From NCBI RefSeq assembly GCF_026262505.1, contig NC_067206.1, positions 22,707,896-22,771,895 of the forward strand: a DNA stretch of 64,000 nt. The letters run 5' to 3'. The notes beneath the pieces were generated by a model that saw only the letters and a list, made by a program, of their open reading frames with translations, had not been told where the DNA came from and made no database searches. This stretch comes from Trichomonas vaginalis G3 (lineage: Eukaryota; Parabasalia; Trichomonadida; Trichomonadidae). Shown one piece after another: positions 18,382-25,600 of the stretch (positions are counted from its first letter, which is position 1; each line of letters starts with the position of its first letter). Made by a program: the position numbers and the translations under genes.

Positions 18382-19341
18382 ATGACGAATCCAAACAAGG
18401 ACCCCTATGTTTCTAAGGCAACAAAGAAAGCACTCATGATAAAAATCTTTAGTTCAACACCAAATGCTTGGTTTATGGATATCTTGGAAAACATTCCGAG
18501 AGTTAGAACAGATGGACCACCATACTGGCTAATATTTGTTGGTCAAAACACAAGATACTGTGAAGCCATACCATTGCAGTCCAAAAATATTTTAGATGTG
18601 AAAACTGCTTTGACAATATTCGTTGACAAATACCATCCAACAAAACTGACATCTGACTGTGAAAGTTCTTTCAAATCAGACGATATTAAAAACTATCTGC
18701 GTTCAAAAAATGTAAACCAATATTTCATTGTCGACCAAAACCATTCTGCTCTTGGTGTCATTGACGGTTGTATAAAAATGTTAAGAGACTTAAACCAACC
18801 ACAAGGTGGTGAGGTAGATGAAATGTCATATGACGACAAGTATAGACACTTTTCCATGGCAAAGATGAGACAAGTTTTAAATATTTACAATAACCGTAAA
18901 CAAAAAGGTTTGGGAAACCACTCCCCCGAAGAAATGAAAAACAACCCCGACTTAGAGAAAGACTATATATTTAATAGTTTAGTCAAAAGAGACAAACAAG
19001 AAAGAATGCCAGGCTTCAAACTTAAGAAAGGTGACAAAGTAAAAATAGAAATACCTAAACGCGACCCATATGAAAATACTATTGACTATGACAACAATGG
19101 GAACTCGACAGGTACTCACATTCGTGTTCGTAAAAATAGAAGAAAGTATACAAGAGAATATTATGAAGTTTTAGGCAAACATGGCAAAATGTACACACTG
19201 CAAGCAGAAGATAAAACTACTATTGTCAGACCTCGTTTCAAACTTGTCAAAGTTCAAGGTGGTATACTTTCAAAGACAGTTCCTAACAAATATAAGACAA
19301 CTCCTGACGAATATGCTAAAGAAGTTGAAAATGACGACTAA
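18382..19341 (+). CDS. int: Maverick integrase (DDE type, 319 aa)
   Basis: Looks whole. Retroviral-type integrase that joins element ends to the target. The catalytic core starts around AWFMDILENIP (first Asp, residue about 32) and continues through LTSDCESSF (second Asp, about 92) and a third helix NHSALGVIDGCIKMLRDLN (about 122-140). The C-terminal part (FKLKKGDKVKIEIPKRDP to RPRFKLVKVQG) is a basic SH3/chromo-like DNA-binding domain, as in known Maverick integrases. There is no obvious N-terminal zinc finger. Its stop codon overlaps that of the convergent fibre gene (CTAA at 19338-19341), a feature kept in element 2 (48855-48858). The element 2 copy (48855-49814) has the same length. Confidence 0.92.
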   Translation: MTNPNKDPYVSKATKKALMIKIFSSTPNAWFMDILENIPRVRTDGPPYWLIFVGQNTRYCEAIPLQSKNILDVKTALTIFVDKYHPTKLTSDCESSFKSDDIKNYLRSKNVNQYFIVDQNHSALGVIDGCIKMLRDLNQPQGGEVDEMSYDDKYRHFSMAKMRQVLNIYNNRKQKGLGNHSPEEMKNNPDLEKDYIFNSLVKRDKQERMPGFKLKKGDKVKIEIPKRDPYENTIDYDNNGNSTGTHIRVRKNRRKYTREYYEVLGKHGKMYTLQAEDKTTIVRPRFKLVKVQGGILSKTVPNKYKTTPDEYAKEVENDD

Positions 19342-20624
19342 GCATTTCTATACCATGCGTAAACTGTCATGTAAGGTGGCATGTAGTCTTTACTCTGTCC
19401 CGTTGTTTGCGTATAGCCTGAAACGCGATGTGTATGGCTTCCTCCTACCTCAGTGTTACTCCAGTAACAATTTATAGCAAACTTAACGTCCTCTTTAACA
19501 TCATATCCTTTACCTTTTGTCATTCCTGACCAATCCCAAAATCTATGACTATGCAAACCTGCTTCAGATGTAGTTAAACTTACGTAGTGACTGTGCGCAG
19601 GTAAATTTGCACCTGAAATCGTTTTACTTCCACCTGTTTCCTTTGAAGAGTTTGCACAATACAAAAACCTGTCGACTATTTGAGTCCAAGTTCCAAAACC
19701 AAGTACTACTTCTGGTTTGGTAGAGTTCATTGACGTATAAATAGAACCTATAGGATATACTGTTTGAAGTATTTCTGTCTTTAACGTTTGAAGCTCTGTT
19801 TTGTCAGCTTTTTTATATAACTCATCGTTAACATATGTTTTGTCAGCTTTTTTATCTAACTCATCGTTAACATATGTTTTGTCAGCTTTTTTATCATATA
19901 AATCTTGAGCAGTGAATTTAACTTTGTTTTCATCCTCCATGACATAGACATTTCTACATTTAATGTCTTTCATCGTTGTTATGTCATCCTCCGATGTTAA
20001 ACCTTGTGGAAAGTTAGGAGGTTTCCAATTTAATACATCCCCACCAGTTCCATCAGGTTCTTCAACCGTTCCTGCAATATTTTCTATACCAACAGTTGCG
20101 AAGAAATCGTGTGTATGTCCAACGTCACTTTTCCTGTTTAAGGTTTCTTGTAAGTTTGTAATATTTGCAATGGTATGTGTATGAGTCTTTTTAGAATATT
20201 CGTTTTCAGCTCTTGTCACTTCACTTGACATTTTATTGTCAACATATGTTTTGTCTGCTAGTTCAGGATGAGTATGTTCTTTTGTTGCATATGTTGCATC
20301 TGCTCTGTCATGTTCTTCTTGAACTTTTTCAATGACATACTCTTTGTCAGCTTTGTTGTCAACATCTGCTTTCAAAAGAAGTTCATCTATAGGTTTCTCG
20401 TTTAAAGTTCTTTTTGTTGGATTTATACAAACAGTATGGTTCTTACTGTCTTGAAACAGAAACTCGTCTGTCATTGGGTTTATCGTCAGTTTTAAGTTTC
20501 CTTCTTTCAATGACTCAGATATCTTAGAATAGTTTGAAAAGTTTGTTGTGTTCTTATTTAGAGCTTGCAAAATGAGTTGTCGGTTGTGTTGTATTTCTCT
20601 CATAGACGCTGTTTCTTTCGACAT
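19338..20624 (-). CDS. Tail-fibre-like protein with gp10-type tip (428 aa)
   Basis: Looks whole. A fibre with a repeated shaft: units like KADKTYVNDEL occur several times, and THTIANITNLQETLNRKSDV followed by GHTH forms another shaft repeat. The C-terminal about 140 residues (ILQTVYPIGSIYTSMNST ... HTHRVSGYTQTTGQSKDYMPPYMTVYAWYR) match the C-terminal domain found in phage T4 gp10-like baseplate proteins and many large-virus fibres, which contains HSH and HTH clusters likely to bind metal. Probably a spike or host-attachment protein. The homologue in element 2 is 513 residues long because the shaft carries extra repeat units. Divergent from the penton-like gene by 18 bp. Confidence 0.82.
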   Translation of the reverse strand: MSKETASMREIQHNRQLILQALNKNTTNFSNYSKISESLKEGNLKLTINPMTDEFLFQDSKNHTVCINPTKRTLNEKPIDELLLKADVDNKADKEYVIEKVQEEHDRADATYATKEHTHPELADKTYVDNKMSSEVTRAENEYSKKTHTHTIANITNLQETLNRKSDVGHTHDFFATVGIENIAGTVEEPDGTGGDVLNWKPPNFPQGLTSEDDITTMKDIKCRNVYVMEDENKVKFTAQDLYDKKADKTYVNDELDKKADKTYVNDELYKKADKTELQTLKTEILQTVYPIGSIYTSMNSTKPEVVLGFGTWTQIVDRFLYCANSSKETGGSKTISGANLPAHSHYVSLTTSEAGLHSHRFWDWSGMTKGKGYDVKEDVKFAINCYWSNTEVGGSHTHRVSGYTQTTGQSKDYMPPYMTVYAWYRNA

Positions 20625-20642
20625 TTTTATTCTAGATAAAAT
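20625..20642. promoter_or_regulatory. 18-bp palindromic divergent promoter (fibre / penton-like)
   Basis: TTTTATTCTAGATAAAAT separates the start codons of the fibre (minus) and the penton-like gene (plus). It is nearly palindromic around TCTAGA, as expected for a bidirectional start. In element 2 the spacer (47299-47316) is ATTTTATCTAGAATAAAA, also 18 bp. Confidence 0.65.
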
Positions 20643-21491
20643 ATGCTTTCAATAGAAAAAGAAAATTCAAGAGTTGCTACAACTAAACCATTAGATGAAC
20701 TTTTTACTAATGTCGGTCAAAAGTTTGAGACAGAGACCGTAAAGCATGAAGGCTATCGTTTTGACTACCCATTGAGATGGCTAAGAGACCCATCTGTCAC
20801 AAAAGCTATTGGCTTTCGTAGAATGAAGTTTGTGTCTGTAGAAGATAAAAGTTTTCCATTTATTGTAAGGTTTCATATAGATTATATATCTGAAGGGAAA
20901 CGAAAAATGTGGGAAGAAATTGAGCTAATACAAGTTGACCTTTCATCTTCTCTACAGACTGCGTTAAAAAATATAGAAGATAAAATAAATTCATGTTATG
21001 CAAAATATGCTGATGAATATGCAAATACCGAGAGCACACTTTATGTGAGAATTGTATATGACAAACAAAATTCACAAGTGTCATTTCAAATCTACGAAGA
21101 CAATCCAAAGAAAGACGAACAAATATATACAGAATTCACTGCAATGTCATGGTATTATTTGCAAAGAATGTTAAATCAGAAAGTCGAACTTCCTTTAGCA
21201 AATATTTACAGTCGATATGCAAGAGATGAACCATATTTATTTAAAGATGTTTTCGACCCAGCTGCTATTATTGTTCATGCTTCATTTTCTGGCGCCCAAA
21301 ACTCTTTCTTATGCTTGGCAAATGACTTTTACGAAAAACCTACAAAGCTATATGAACCACCAAGTGGAAGTATTTCAGACTTTCAAGTATGGTTTACTAC
21401 AGATGGAAGAAAGAGAATAATTCCATTATACCACGCGTTTTACTTAGAACTTAGTTTCATATACAACTACTATCGAACGGTAAAAATATAA
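20643..21491 (+). CDS. Penton/minor-capsid-like protein B (282 aa)
   Basis: Looks whole. A beta-rich protein with an N-terminal region (YRFDYPLRWLRDPSVTKAIG), a helical middle segment (SSLQTALKNIEDKINSCYAK) and a C-terminal strand region (SISDFQVWFTTDGRKRIIPL ending YHAFYLELSFIYNYYRTVKI). Layout and several positions match the protein at 1553-2410, so the element has two such paralogues. It sits next to the fibre gene and shares a divergent promoter with it. In adenovirus-like particles a penton base carries the fibre, so a penton role fits, but this is inference. Counterpart in element 2 at 46445-47298. Confidence 0.5.
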   Translation: MLSIEKENSRVATTKPLDELFTNVGQKFETETVKHEGYRFDYPLRWLRDPSVTKAIGFRRMKFVSVEDKSFPFIVRFHIDYISEGKRKMWEEIELIQVDLSSSLQTALKNIEDKINSCYAKYADEYANTESTLYVRIVYDKQNSQVSFQIYEDNPKKDEQIYTEFTAMSWYYLQRMLNQKVELPLANIYSRYARDEPYLFKDVFDPAAIIVHASFSGAQNSFLCLANDFYEKPTKLYEPPSGSISDFQVWFTTDGRKRIIPLYHAFYLELSFIYNYYRTVKI

Positions 21492-21493
21492 TT

Positions 21494-21736
21494 TTAATAC
21501 GGTTGAGGTGTTGGATTTGGTTGCCAACTTGACTGTGGTGCAGGTTCAGGCTGTTGTATAACAGGAGCTTGTTCTTCTGGTTCAGGGTCTTTAGGTATAA
21601 TACCAACGAACTGACCTACTCTTTTACCAATATTTTTGACACCGTTCCATACTCCTCTTCCGACAGATTTTATTCCATTCCATATACCTCTTCCAACATT
21701 TCGAAAGAAGTTTCCTATCTTACTGAAGAAACCCAT
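21494..21736 (-). CDS. Amphipathic pVI-like virion protein (80 aa)
   Basis: Looks whole. The first about 45 residues form a basic amphipathic helix with repeated W-N-G-(I/V)-K and G-R-G units (GRGIWNGIKSVGRGVWNGVK), followed by a Pro/Gln/Glu tail (EPEEQAPVIQQPEPAP). This pattern resembles the membrane-lytic helix of adenovirus protein VI and similar minor capsid proteins of Polinton-like viruses (the WSGIKNFGS type). It would act during escape from a vesicle. The match is by composition and pattern, not by search. Counterpart region in element 2: 46199-46439. Confidence 0.55.
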   Translation of the reverse strand: MGFFSKIGNFFRNVGRGIWNGIKSVGRGVWNGVKNIGKRVGQFVGIIPKDPEPEEQAPVIQQPEPAPQSSWQPNPTPQPY

Positions 21737-21754
21737 TTTACTATATGTAAAAAT

Positions 21755-22117
21755 CTAATGTCCGCCTAGTCTCTTACGTTTCCTGTTGAGTTCCATAGCA
21801 TTCTTTAACTGGAGCTCATACATTCTGTTTCTCCTCTGGTAGAAAACATATTCTGGGTCAACTCCTGTGTTCGCGTCATCTGCATAGAGTTGTTTATATC
21901 CCACTTCAGGGTTTGTATAAAACTCTTTCCATCTCATATTTGCATACCATGGTGGTAAGCCTAACGCAGCGTCATTTGACATGGCAGTTTGCATTTGTAC
22001 ATCTGTTGGCACTTGACCATAGTTTGCCATTGCAGTTTGTATTCTAACTTCATTTGGAATATTCTCTGGGTTTGGTTGTCCAGGTTGCTGTGCATTCGCT
22101 AAGTTCTGTGCGTCCAT
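21755..22117 (-). CDS. Unknown element protein with AMxNxxQVPTDVQMQ repeat (120 aa)
   Basis: Looks whole. The N-terminal half is Asn/Gln/Pro-rich and contains two similar units (VRIQTAMANYGQVPTD and VQMQTAMSNDAALGLP). The C-terminal half is charged and ends in a basic stretch (NRKRKRLGGH), which could bind DNA. It lies in the run of small virion-type genes beside the pVI-like gene; counterpart at 45819-46179 in element 2. No family is recognised. Confidence 0.55.
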   Translation of the reverse strand: MDAQNLANAQQPGQPNPENIPNEVRIQTAMANYGQVPTDVQMQTAMSNDAALGLPPWYANMRWKEFYTNPEVGYKQLYADDANTGVDPEYVFYQRRNRMYELQLKNAMELNRKRKRLGGH

Positions 22118-22140
22118 TTAATATTAGATAAAAATATCTC

Positions 22141-22272
22141 TTACGAGTACATATACTGAACATTTGCAGGCATTGGTTCATCTTCATATTCTCTATATCT
22201 TTCTGCCACGTCAAATAAGTAAATGACACAATGGAAAAAACCTAAAACAAGTAGTCCTATTTCAAACCACAT
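22141..22272 (-). CDS. 43-aa single-pass membrane protein, overlapping the methyltransferase end
   Basis: A small reading frame starting MWFEIGLLVLGFFHCVIYLF with one hydrophobic helix, then a polar tail (DVAERYREYEDEPMPANVQY). Its ATG lies inside the last codons of the methyltransferase gene (16-nt overlap with its end, 22257-22272). The same overlap and largely the same tail are present in element 2 at 45663-45795, which supports it as a gene. Possible roles include a small virion membrane or holin-like peptide; none is proven. Confidence 0.55.
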   Translation of the reverse strand: MWFEIGLLVLGFFHCVIYLFDVAERYREYEDEPMPANVQYMYS

Positions 22273-23075
22273 TTACTTACTAGTAAAATTTCTTTGTTAT
22301 GACACTTTCTCCAGTTTATAGGACCTCTCTCATATTCTATCTTATCGTATCTAAACTCATAGTCATGTATGTCCTCTAACCATCTCATGACACTTTCCAA
22401 ACCACTTTTATCGGATGTAAAGTAAAAGCATGGATGGTTATGTAAAACGTCTAAAGTTTCTAAAGAGTCTCTCAAAGTCCAGTCTACTTGGTATTGAAAA
22501 TCATATGTGTTAAAGAACGGTGGGTCTACTATAAAGAAAACCTTTTCCTTGTCTTTATATTTTTCATACAACTCTGTCCAACGACATCTCACAAACTCTA
22601 TACCCTCAATATATTTTTCTATGTCCTCTTTGAAAACATTTGTATAGTTAAGATATAAAACTTTTGACATAAGTGTTTCAATGTCATGAACTCTTATAGC
22701 ACCACTATATAATAGTCTAGCAGATATACTATCCCAGTCTATATATTCTGCTTTTTTCAAAACCTCTCTTACAATATTTTTGTTATCTAATGGTATACGT
22801 TCCATCTTACCTATAGGTATCTTTTCTTTTAACTCTTTCAATATTTTGTTTGTGTCTGGTATATGTTTGAGACGGTTCATATAGTTGTCGAAGTCATTGC
22901 ATATAATCTTTGAGTCTGGGAATATTATATGGCACAAATGGGATATATAGAAACTTCCACCGAACAAATCTACAAATGTTAGACCATTCGGTAGTTTCTT
23001 AAGTTCTCTCAATATAATATCTTTACATTTACTCTTATTTCCAAAGAAGGGTAACGGTGGTTTTGTAAAATTCAT
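22257..23075 (-). CDS. D12-class DNA adenine N6-methyltransferase (272 aa)
   Basis: Looks whole. Motif I variant PPLPFFGNKSKCKDIIL at residues 6-22 (SAM binding, FxGxK type), a DLFGGSF motif at about 37-43, a D-x-D-N-Y segment (ICNDFDNYMNRL) and the catalytic motif IV as DPPFFNTYDF at about 182-191. Family knowledge: Dam/D12 enzymes methylate the N6 of adenine in short sites. The length is typical. Methylation could mark element DNA or affect host silencing; trichomonads are known for adenine methylation. It is the last gene before the terminal repeat. Counterpart in element 2: 44859-45676. Confidence 0.88.
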   Translation of the reverse strand: MNFTKPPLPFFGNKSKCKDIILRELKKLPNGLTFVDLFGGSFYISHLCHIIFPDSKIICNDFDNYMNRLKHIPDTNKILKELKEKIPIGKMERIPLDNKNIVREVLKKAEYIDWDSISARLLYSGAIRVHDIETLMSKVLYLNYTNVFKEDIEKYIEGIEFVRCRWTELYEKYKDKEKVFFIVDPPFFNTYDFQYQVDWTLRDSLETLDVLHNHPCFYFTSDKSGLESVMRWLEDIHDYEFRYDKIEYERGPINWRKCHNKEILLVSKCGLK

Positions 23076-23202
23076 TTTATATATATAATAAAAATGTTTT
23101 TACCTGAAAAGTGACAGAAAAGCGGCTTTTGACAGACGTTTTATTATGACTTCTTCGTAAAGACTTTGTTGAGATTTCTTCGTAAATGAGTGTAAATGAC
23201 CC

Positions 23203-23281
23203 AAAAATATATTTTAGGTGAAGAGGTGAGATTTCACCTCTTTTTTCACCTCTTTTTTCACCTCATGAATTTTCATGAATT
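23203..23281 (-). repeat. Iterated-motif hairpin module F (GGTGA type)
   Basis: Minus-strand reading: TTCATGAAAATTCATGA, GGTGAAAAAAGA twice, GGTGAAATCTCACC, TCACC, then TAAAATATATTTTT. Confidence 0.85.
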
Positions 23282-23420
23282 TCTTCGTAAATGTTTTGTC
23301 AAAACTTCTTCATCTAATTTCTCATGAACTTTCTTGTCTATGTTTTGTCAAGATTTCATCGTAAAGACTTTGTTGAGATTTCTTCGTAAATGACCCTAGT
23401 AGTATATTTTTGGTGTAAAT

Positions 23421-23497
23421 TTCATGAAAATTCATGAGGTGAAAAAAGAGGTGAAAAAAGAGGTGAAATCTCACCTCTTCACCTAAACATTATTTTT
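23421..23497 (+). repeat. Iterated-motif hairpin module G (GGTGA type)
   Basis: Two GGTGAAAAAAGA units, the GGTGAAATCTCACC hairpin, TCACC, and the tail TAAACATTATTTTT as in element 2. Confidence 0.85.
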
Positions 23498-23507
23498 GGT
23501 GTAAATT

Positions 23508-23596
23508 TCATGAAAATTCATGAGGTGAAAAAAGAGGTGAAAAAAGAGGTGAAAAAAGAGGTGAAATCTCACCTCTTCACCTAAACATTATTTTTG
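23508..23596 (+). repeat. Iterated-motif hairpin module H (GGTGA type)
   Basis: Tandem neighbour of module G with three GGTGAAAAAAGA units in front of the hairpin, the same flanks (TTCATGAAAATTCATGA) and the same TAAACATTATTTTT tail. Confidence 0.85.
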
Positions 23597-23654
23597 GTGT
23601 AAAATTCTGAGTAAAATGACAGATGGAACACATACTTTTTCAGTAAGTACATAT

Positions 23655-23715
23655 GGGGTAGAAAAGAGGGTAGAAAACGGGGTAGATATACCCTTCTACC
23701 CTAAAATATATTTTT
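23655..23715 (+). repeat. Iterated-motif hairpin module I (GGTAGA type)
   Basis: GGGTAGAAAA-type units, then GGTAGATATACC, a further TCTACC and CTAAAATATATTTTT. It is the third motif type with the same build: here the motif is GGTAGA and both complements change to match. Confidence 0.8.
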
Positions 23716-23737
23716 GTCTGATTTACGCTCATTACGA

Positions 23738-23892
23738 TGAAGTTTTGACAAAGTCTTTACGATGAAATCTCAACAAAGTCTTTACGATGAAATCTCAACA
23801 AAGTCTTTACGATGAAATCTTGACAAAGTCTTTACGATGAAATCTTGACAAAGTCTTTACGATGAAATCTTGACAAAGTCTTTACGATGAAA
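23738..23892 (+). repeat. 25-bp tandem repeat (TTTACGATGAAATCTTGACAAAGTC type)
   Basis: About six copies of a 25-bp unit containing ACGATGAAATCT(T/C)(G/A)ACAAAGTC, with a break into module J. Inverted single copies occur at 23130-23190 and 23340-23395 and a related array is at 15813-15895. Confidence 0.8.
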
Positions 23893-23970
23893 TTCATGAA
23901 AATTCAAGAGGTGAAAAATGAGGTGAAAAAACAGGTGAAATCTCACCTCTTCACCTAAAATATATTTTTA
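23892..23970 (+). repeat. Iterated-motif hairpin module J (GGTGA type)
   Basis: TTCATGAAAATTCAAGA, GGTGAAAAATGA, GGTGAAAAAACA, GGTGAAATCTCACC, TCACC, TAAAATATATTTTT and TTGAATTC. Confidence 0.85.
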
Positions 23971-24095
23971 TTGAATTCTGTATAATATTCTGAGTAATAT
24001 GACAGATGTTTATATAACACTTTCTCCGGTTTATAGGACCTCTCTCATATTCTATCTTGTCATATCAAAACTCATAGTCATGTTTGTCCTCTAAG

Positions 24096-24181
24096 ACTTC
24101 ATTTATACTAAACATCTTCAGGGCTAGAAGGCACGAAGTGCCTGGAAGCCCCACTCCCTTTTTTTTTTTTTTTTTTTTTTT
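24096..24181. repeat. Terminal inverted repeat of element 1 plus T run
   Basis: Inverted match to 44629-44691 of element 2 over about 60 bp, with GCCCCACTCCC at the outer end here and GGTAGTGGGGC in element 2. Inside it is a small hairpin GGCACTTCGTGCC. A 23-base T run follows (24159-24181); element 2 has a 27-base A run at the equivalent position, so the homopolymer is either part of the end or a shared target preference. Confidence 0.88.
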
Positions 24182-24210
24182 AAAATATATGAATTTCTTT
24201 TATTTTGATT

Positions 24211-25355
24211 TTAATCGCTTGTATCGATTGATTTCATGTATTCAGATACTGTTCTTCCATCATTATCTATTGCATTTTTATTGGCTCCGACAGATATAAG
24301 GAATCTGGCAATATCACATTCATGTCTTAATGATGCATGAATGAGTGGAGTAGTTCCATTGTTATCCTTTGCTTCAATATTAGCCCCTACAGAGGTTAGA
24401 TATTTAACAACTTCAAGTTTACAATATCTTGACGCAGAAATAAGTGGAGTATTTCCAAATTTATCCTTAGCTTCTTTATTAGCTCCAATAGAGATAAGAT
24501 ATTTCACAACTTCAAGATGACCATTTTCTGATGCAAGAATGAGTGGAGTATTTCCATCTTTATCCTTTACTTTTATGTCAGCTCCAATAGAGATAAGATA
24601 TTTAACAACTTCAAGTCTGTTACTCTTTATTGCTTCAAGCAGAGGAGTGGATCCGTCCCATTGCTTTGCTTCGATGTCATTTCCAATAGATATAAAATAT
24701 TTGACAAAATCAAGATTACCAGATTGGGAGGCACAATGAAGTGGATATTCAGAAACACTTGACTGCATTGTATTGTAACCATTTTCCACAAGGGATTTAA
24801 CAACATTAAAGTTTCCTTCCCTAATTGCATATCCGAGAACGGGAAAAAATATCCAAAATTTTTATTACGTAAATCTTTTTCACAAGCCATTAAAAATAAA
24901 TCTTGGTATCCTTTTGTGTATAATTTATCTAGCAATTGATATATACTCCTCGCATCTTTAGATTTTTTATATTTTCCAATTTTTAAAATGAATTTATCTC
25001 TTTCCTTGTTATATTCGTGCTTTTGATCCAGAATATTATCCAAGTCTGAGTGAAGGTTGTTGATAGTATCCTGAAGGATTGACATTTCATTGTTAGTTTG
25101 ATCTAATATTTTAATTATTATATCAAAAAATCGTGATCTATTACATTTTTGCATTGATTTCAAAATTGAAGAAGCTTCTTGTAGATTGCTAATTGAAACA
25201 TTTGCATTTAAAGCTAAGTAAGAAAACATTTGAGCATTTTCTGAAGAAGAACATTGCTCAAGAAGTGCCATAAATTCATTTGAAGTAAAATGTGCGTGGT
25301 CAAACAGCATCTCAATTTCTTGATAAGTAAATTTTGTAGCAAAAAGATCAGACAT
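24211..25355 (-). CDS. Ankyrin-repeat protein (about 380 aa), with one frameshift
   Basis: Host gene. The front about 190 residues are helical and resemble the DUF3447-like front of trichomonad ankyrin proteins; then come at least five ankyrin repeats with typical GNTPLILASENGHLEVVKYL and GADIKVKDKDG units. Such proteins mediate protein binding; the specific partner is unknown. The two parts lie in different frames: the change is near 24841-24850, in a run of A beside GGG (minus strand TTTTTTCCCG). A single-base error in sequencing or a real loss of function would both explain it. The element 1 end lies about 30 bp downstream of its stop codon. Confidence 0.85.
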
Positions 25356-25600
25356 GATTTTTTGACTTTGAAAACCGTCACTTTTTTGTAAGAATTTATC
25401 ATTGGAAGTATTAATTGTAAATTATTTTGTGATACACTTTATTGATTCCAAACTTCATGAATAACTATCCATACATATATTTATAATACCCTATGAATAC
25501 CAAGGTTCTAGCATCATTACTTTTTAACCCGTGGTATGTTTCATAAATAGAAAATTAAATTTAAAAAATTTCACACATTTTATTCTTTTTTCAATATGAC
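25356..25600. other. Intergenic region between two minus-strand host genes
   Basis: 245 bp of AT-rich sequence between the stop codon of the HEAT-repeat gene and the start of the ankyrin gene. No additional gene, repeat or clear Inr is seen. Confidence 0.6.

Larger units (their letters stand above)
23090..24095. repeat. Repeat-rich end region of element 1
   Basis: About 1 kb without genes, made of iterated-motif hairpin modules F-J, inverted and direct copies of a GACAAAGTCTTTACGATGAA repeat, a short copied piece of the KilA-N gene (23303-23344, matching 15317-15356) and a copied piece of the methyltransferase gene (24014-24093, matching 22297-22381). Element 2 has only about 230 bp between its methyltransferase gene and terminal repeat, so this region is an expansion. 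Confidence 0.8.
1..24181. mobile_element. Maverick/Polinton element 1 (fossil, open at left edge)
   Basis: A large self-synthesising DNA transposon of the Maverick/Polinton class. The sequence shows family hallmarks: a B-family DNA polymerase with SLYPS and DTDS palm motifs, a DDE-type integrase, a genome-packaging ATPase, double-jelly-roll-like capsid genes and a terminal inverted repeat at 24096-24158 followed by a 23-base T run. More than 24 kb is visible and the left end is outside the window. The element is broken: roughly two dozen interruptions are spread over its genes, although the integrase, HNH, methyltransferase, fibre and several small genes look whole. It is closely related to the element at 44602-64000, so it is probably a recent insertion in evolutionary terms. 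It ends about 30 bp beyond the stop codon of a host ankyrin gene. Confidence 0.93.

Noticed and set aside
18382-19341. Integrase as sign of an LTR retrotransposon or retrovirus
   Set aside because: No reverse transcriptase, gag or LTR is near; integrase with polymerase B, packaging ATPase and capsid-like genes defines Maverick/Polinton.
24159-24181. T run as a retroposon poly-A tail
   Set aside because: It directly abuts a terminal inverted repeat shared with element 2, which has a similar run at its own end; no LINE or SINE body is attached.
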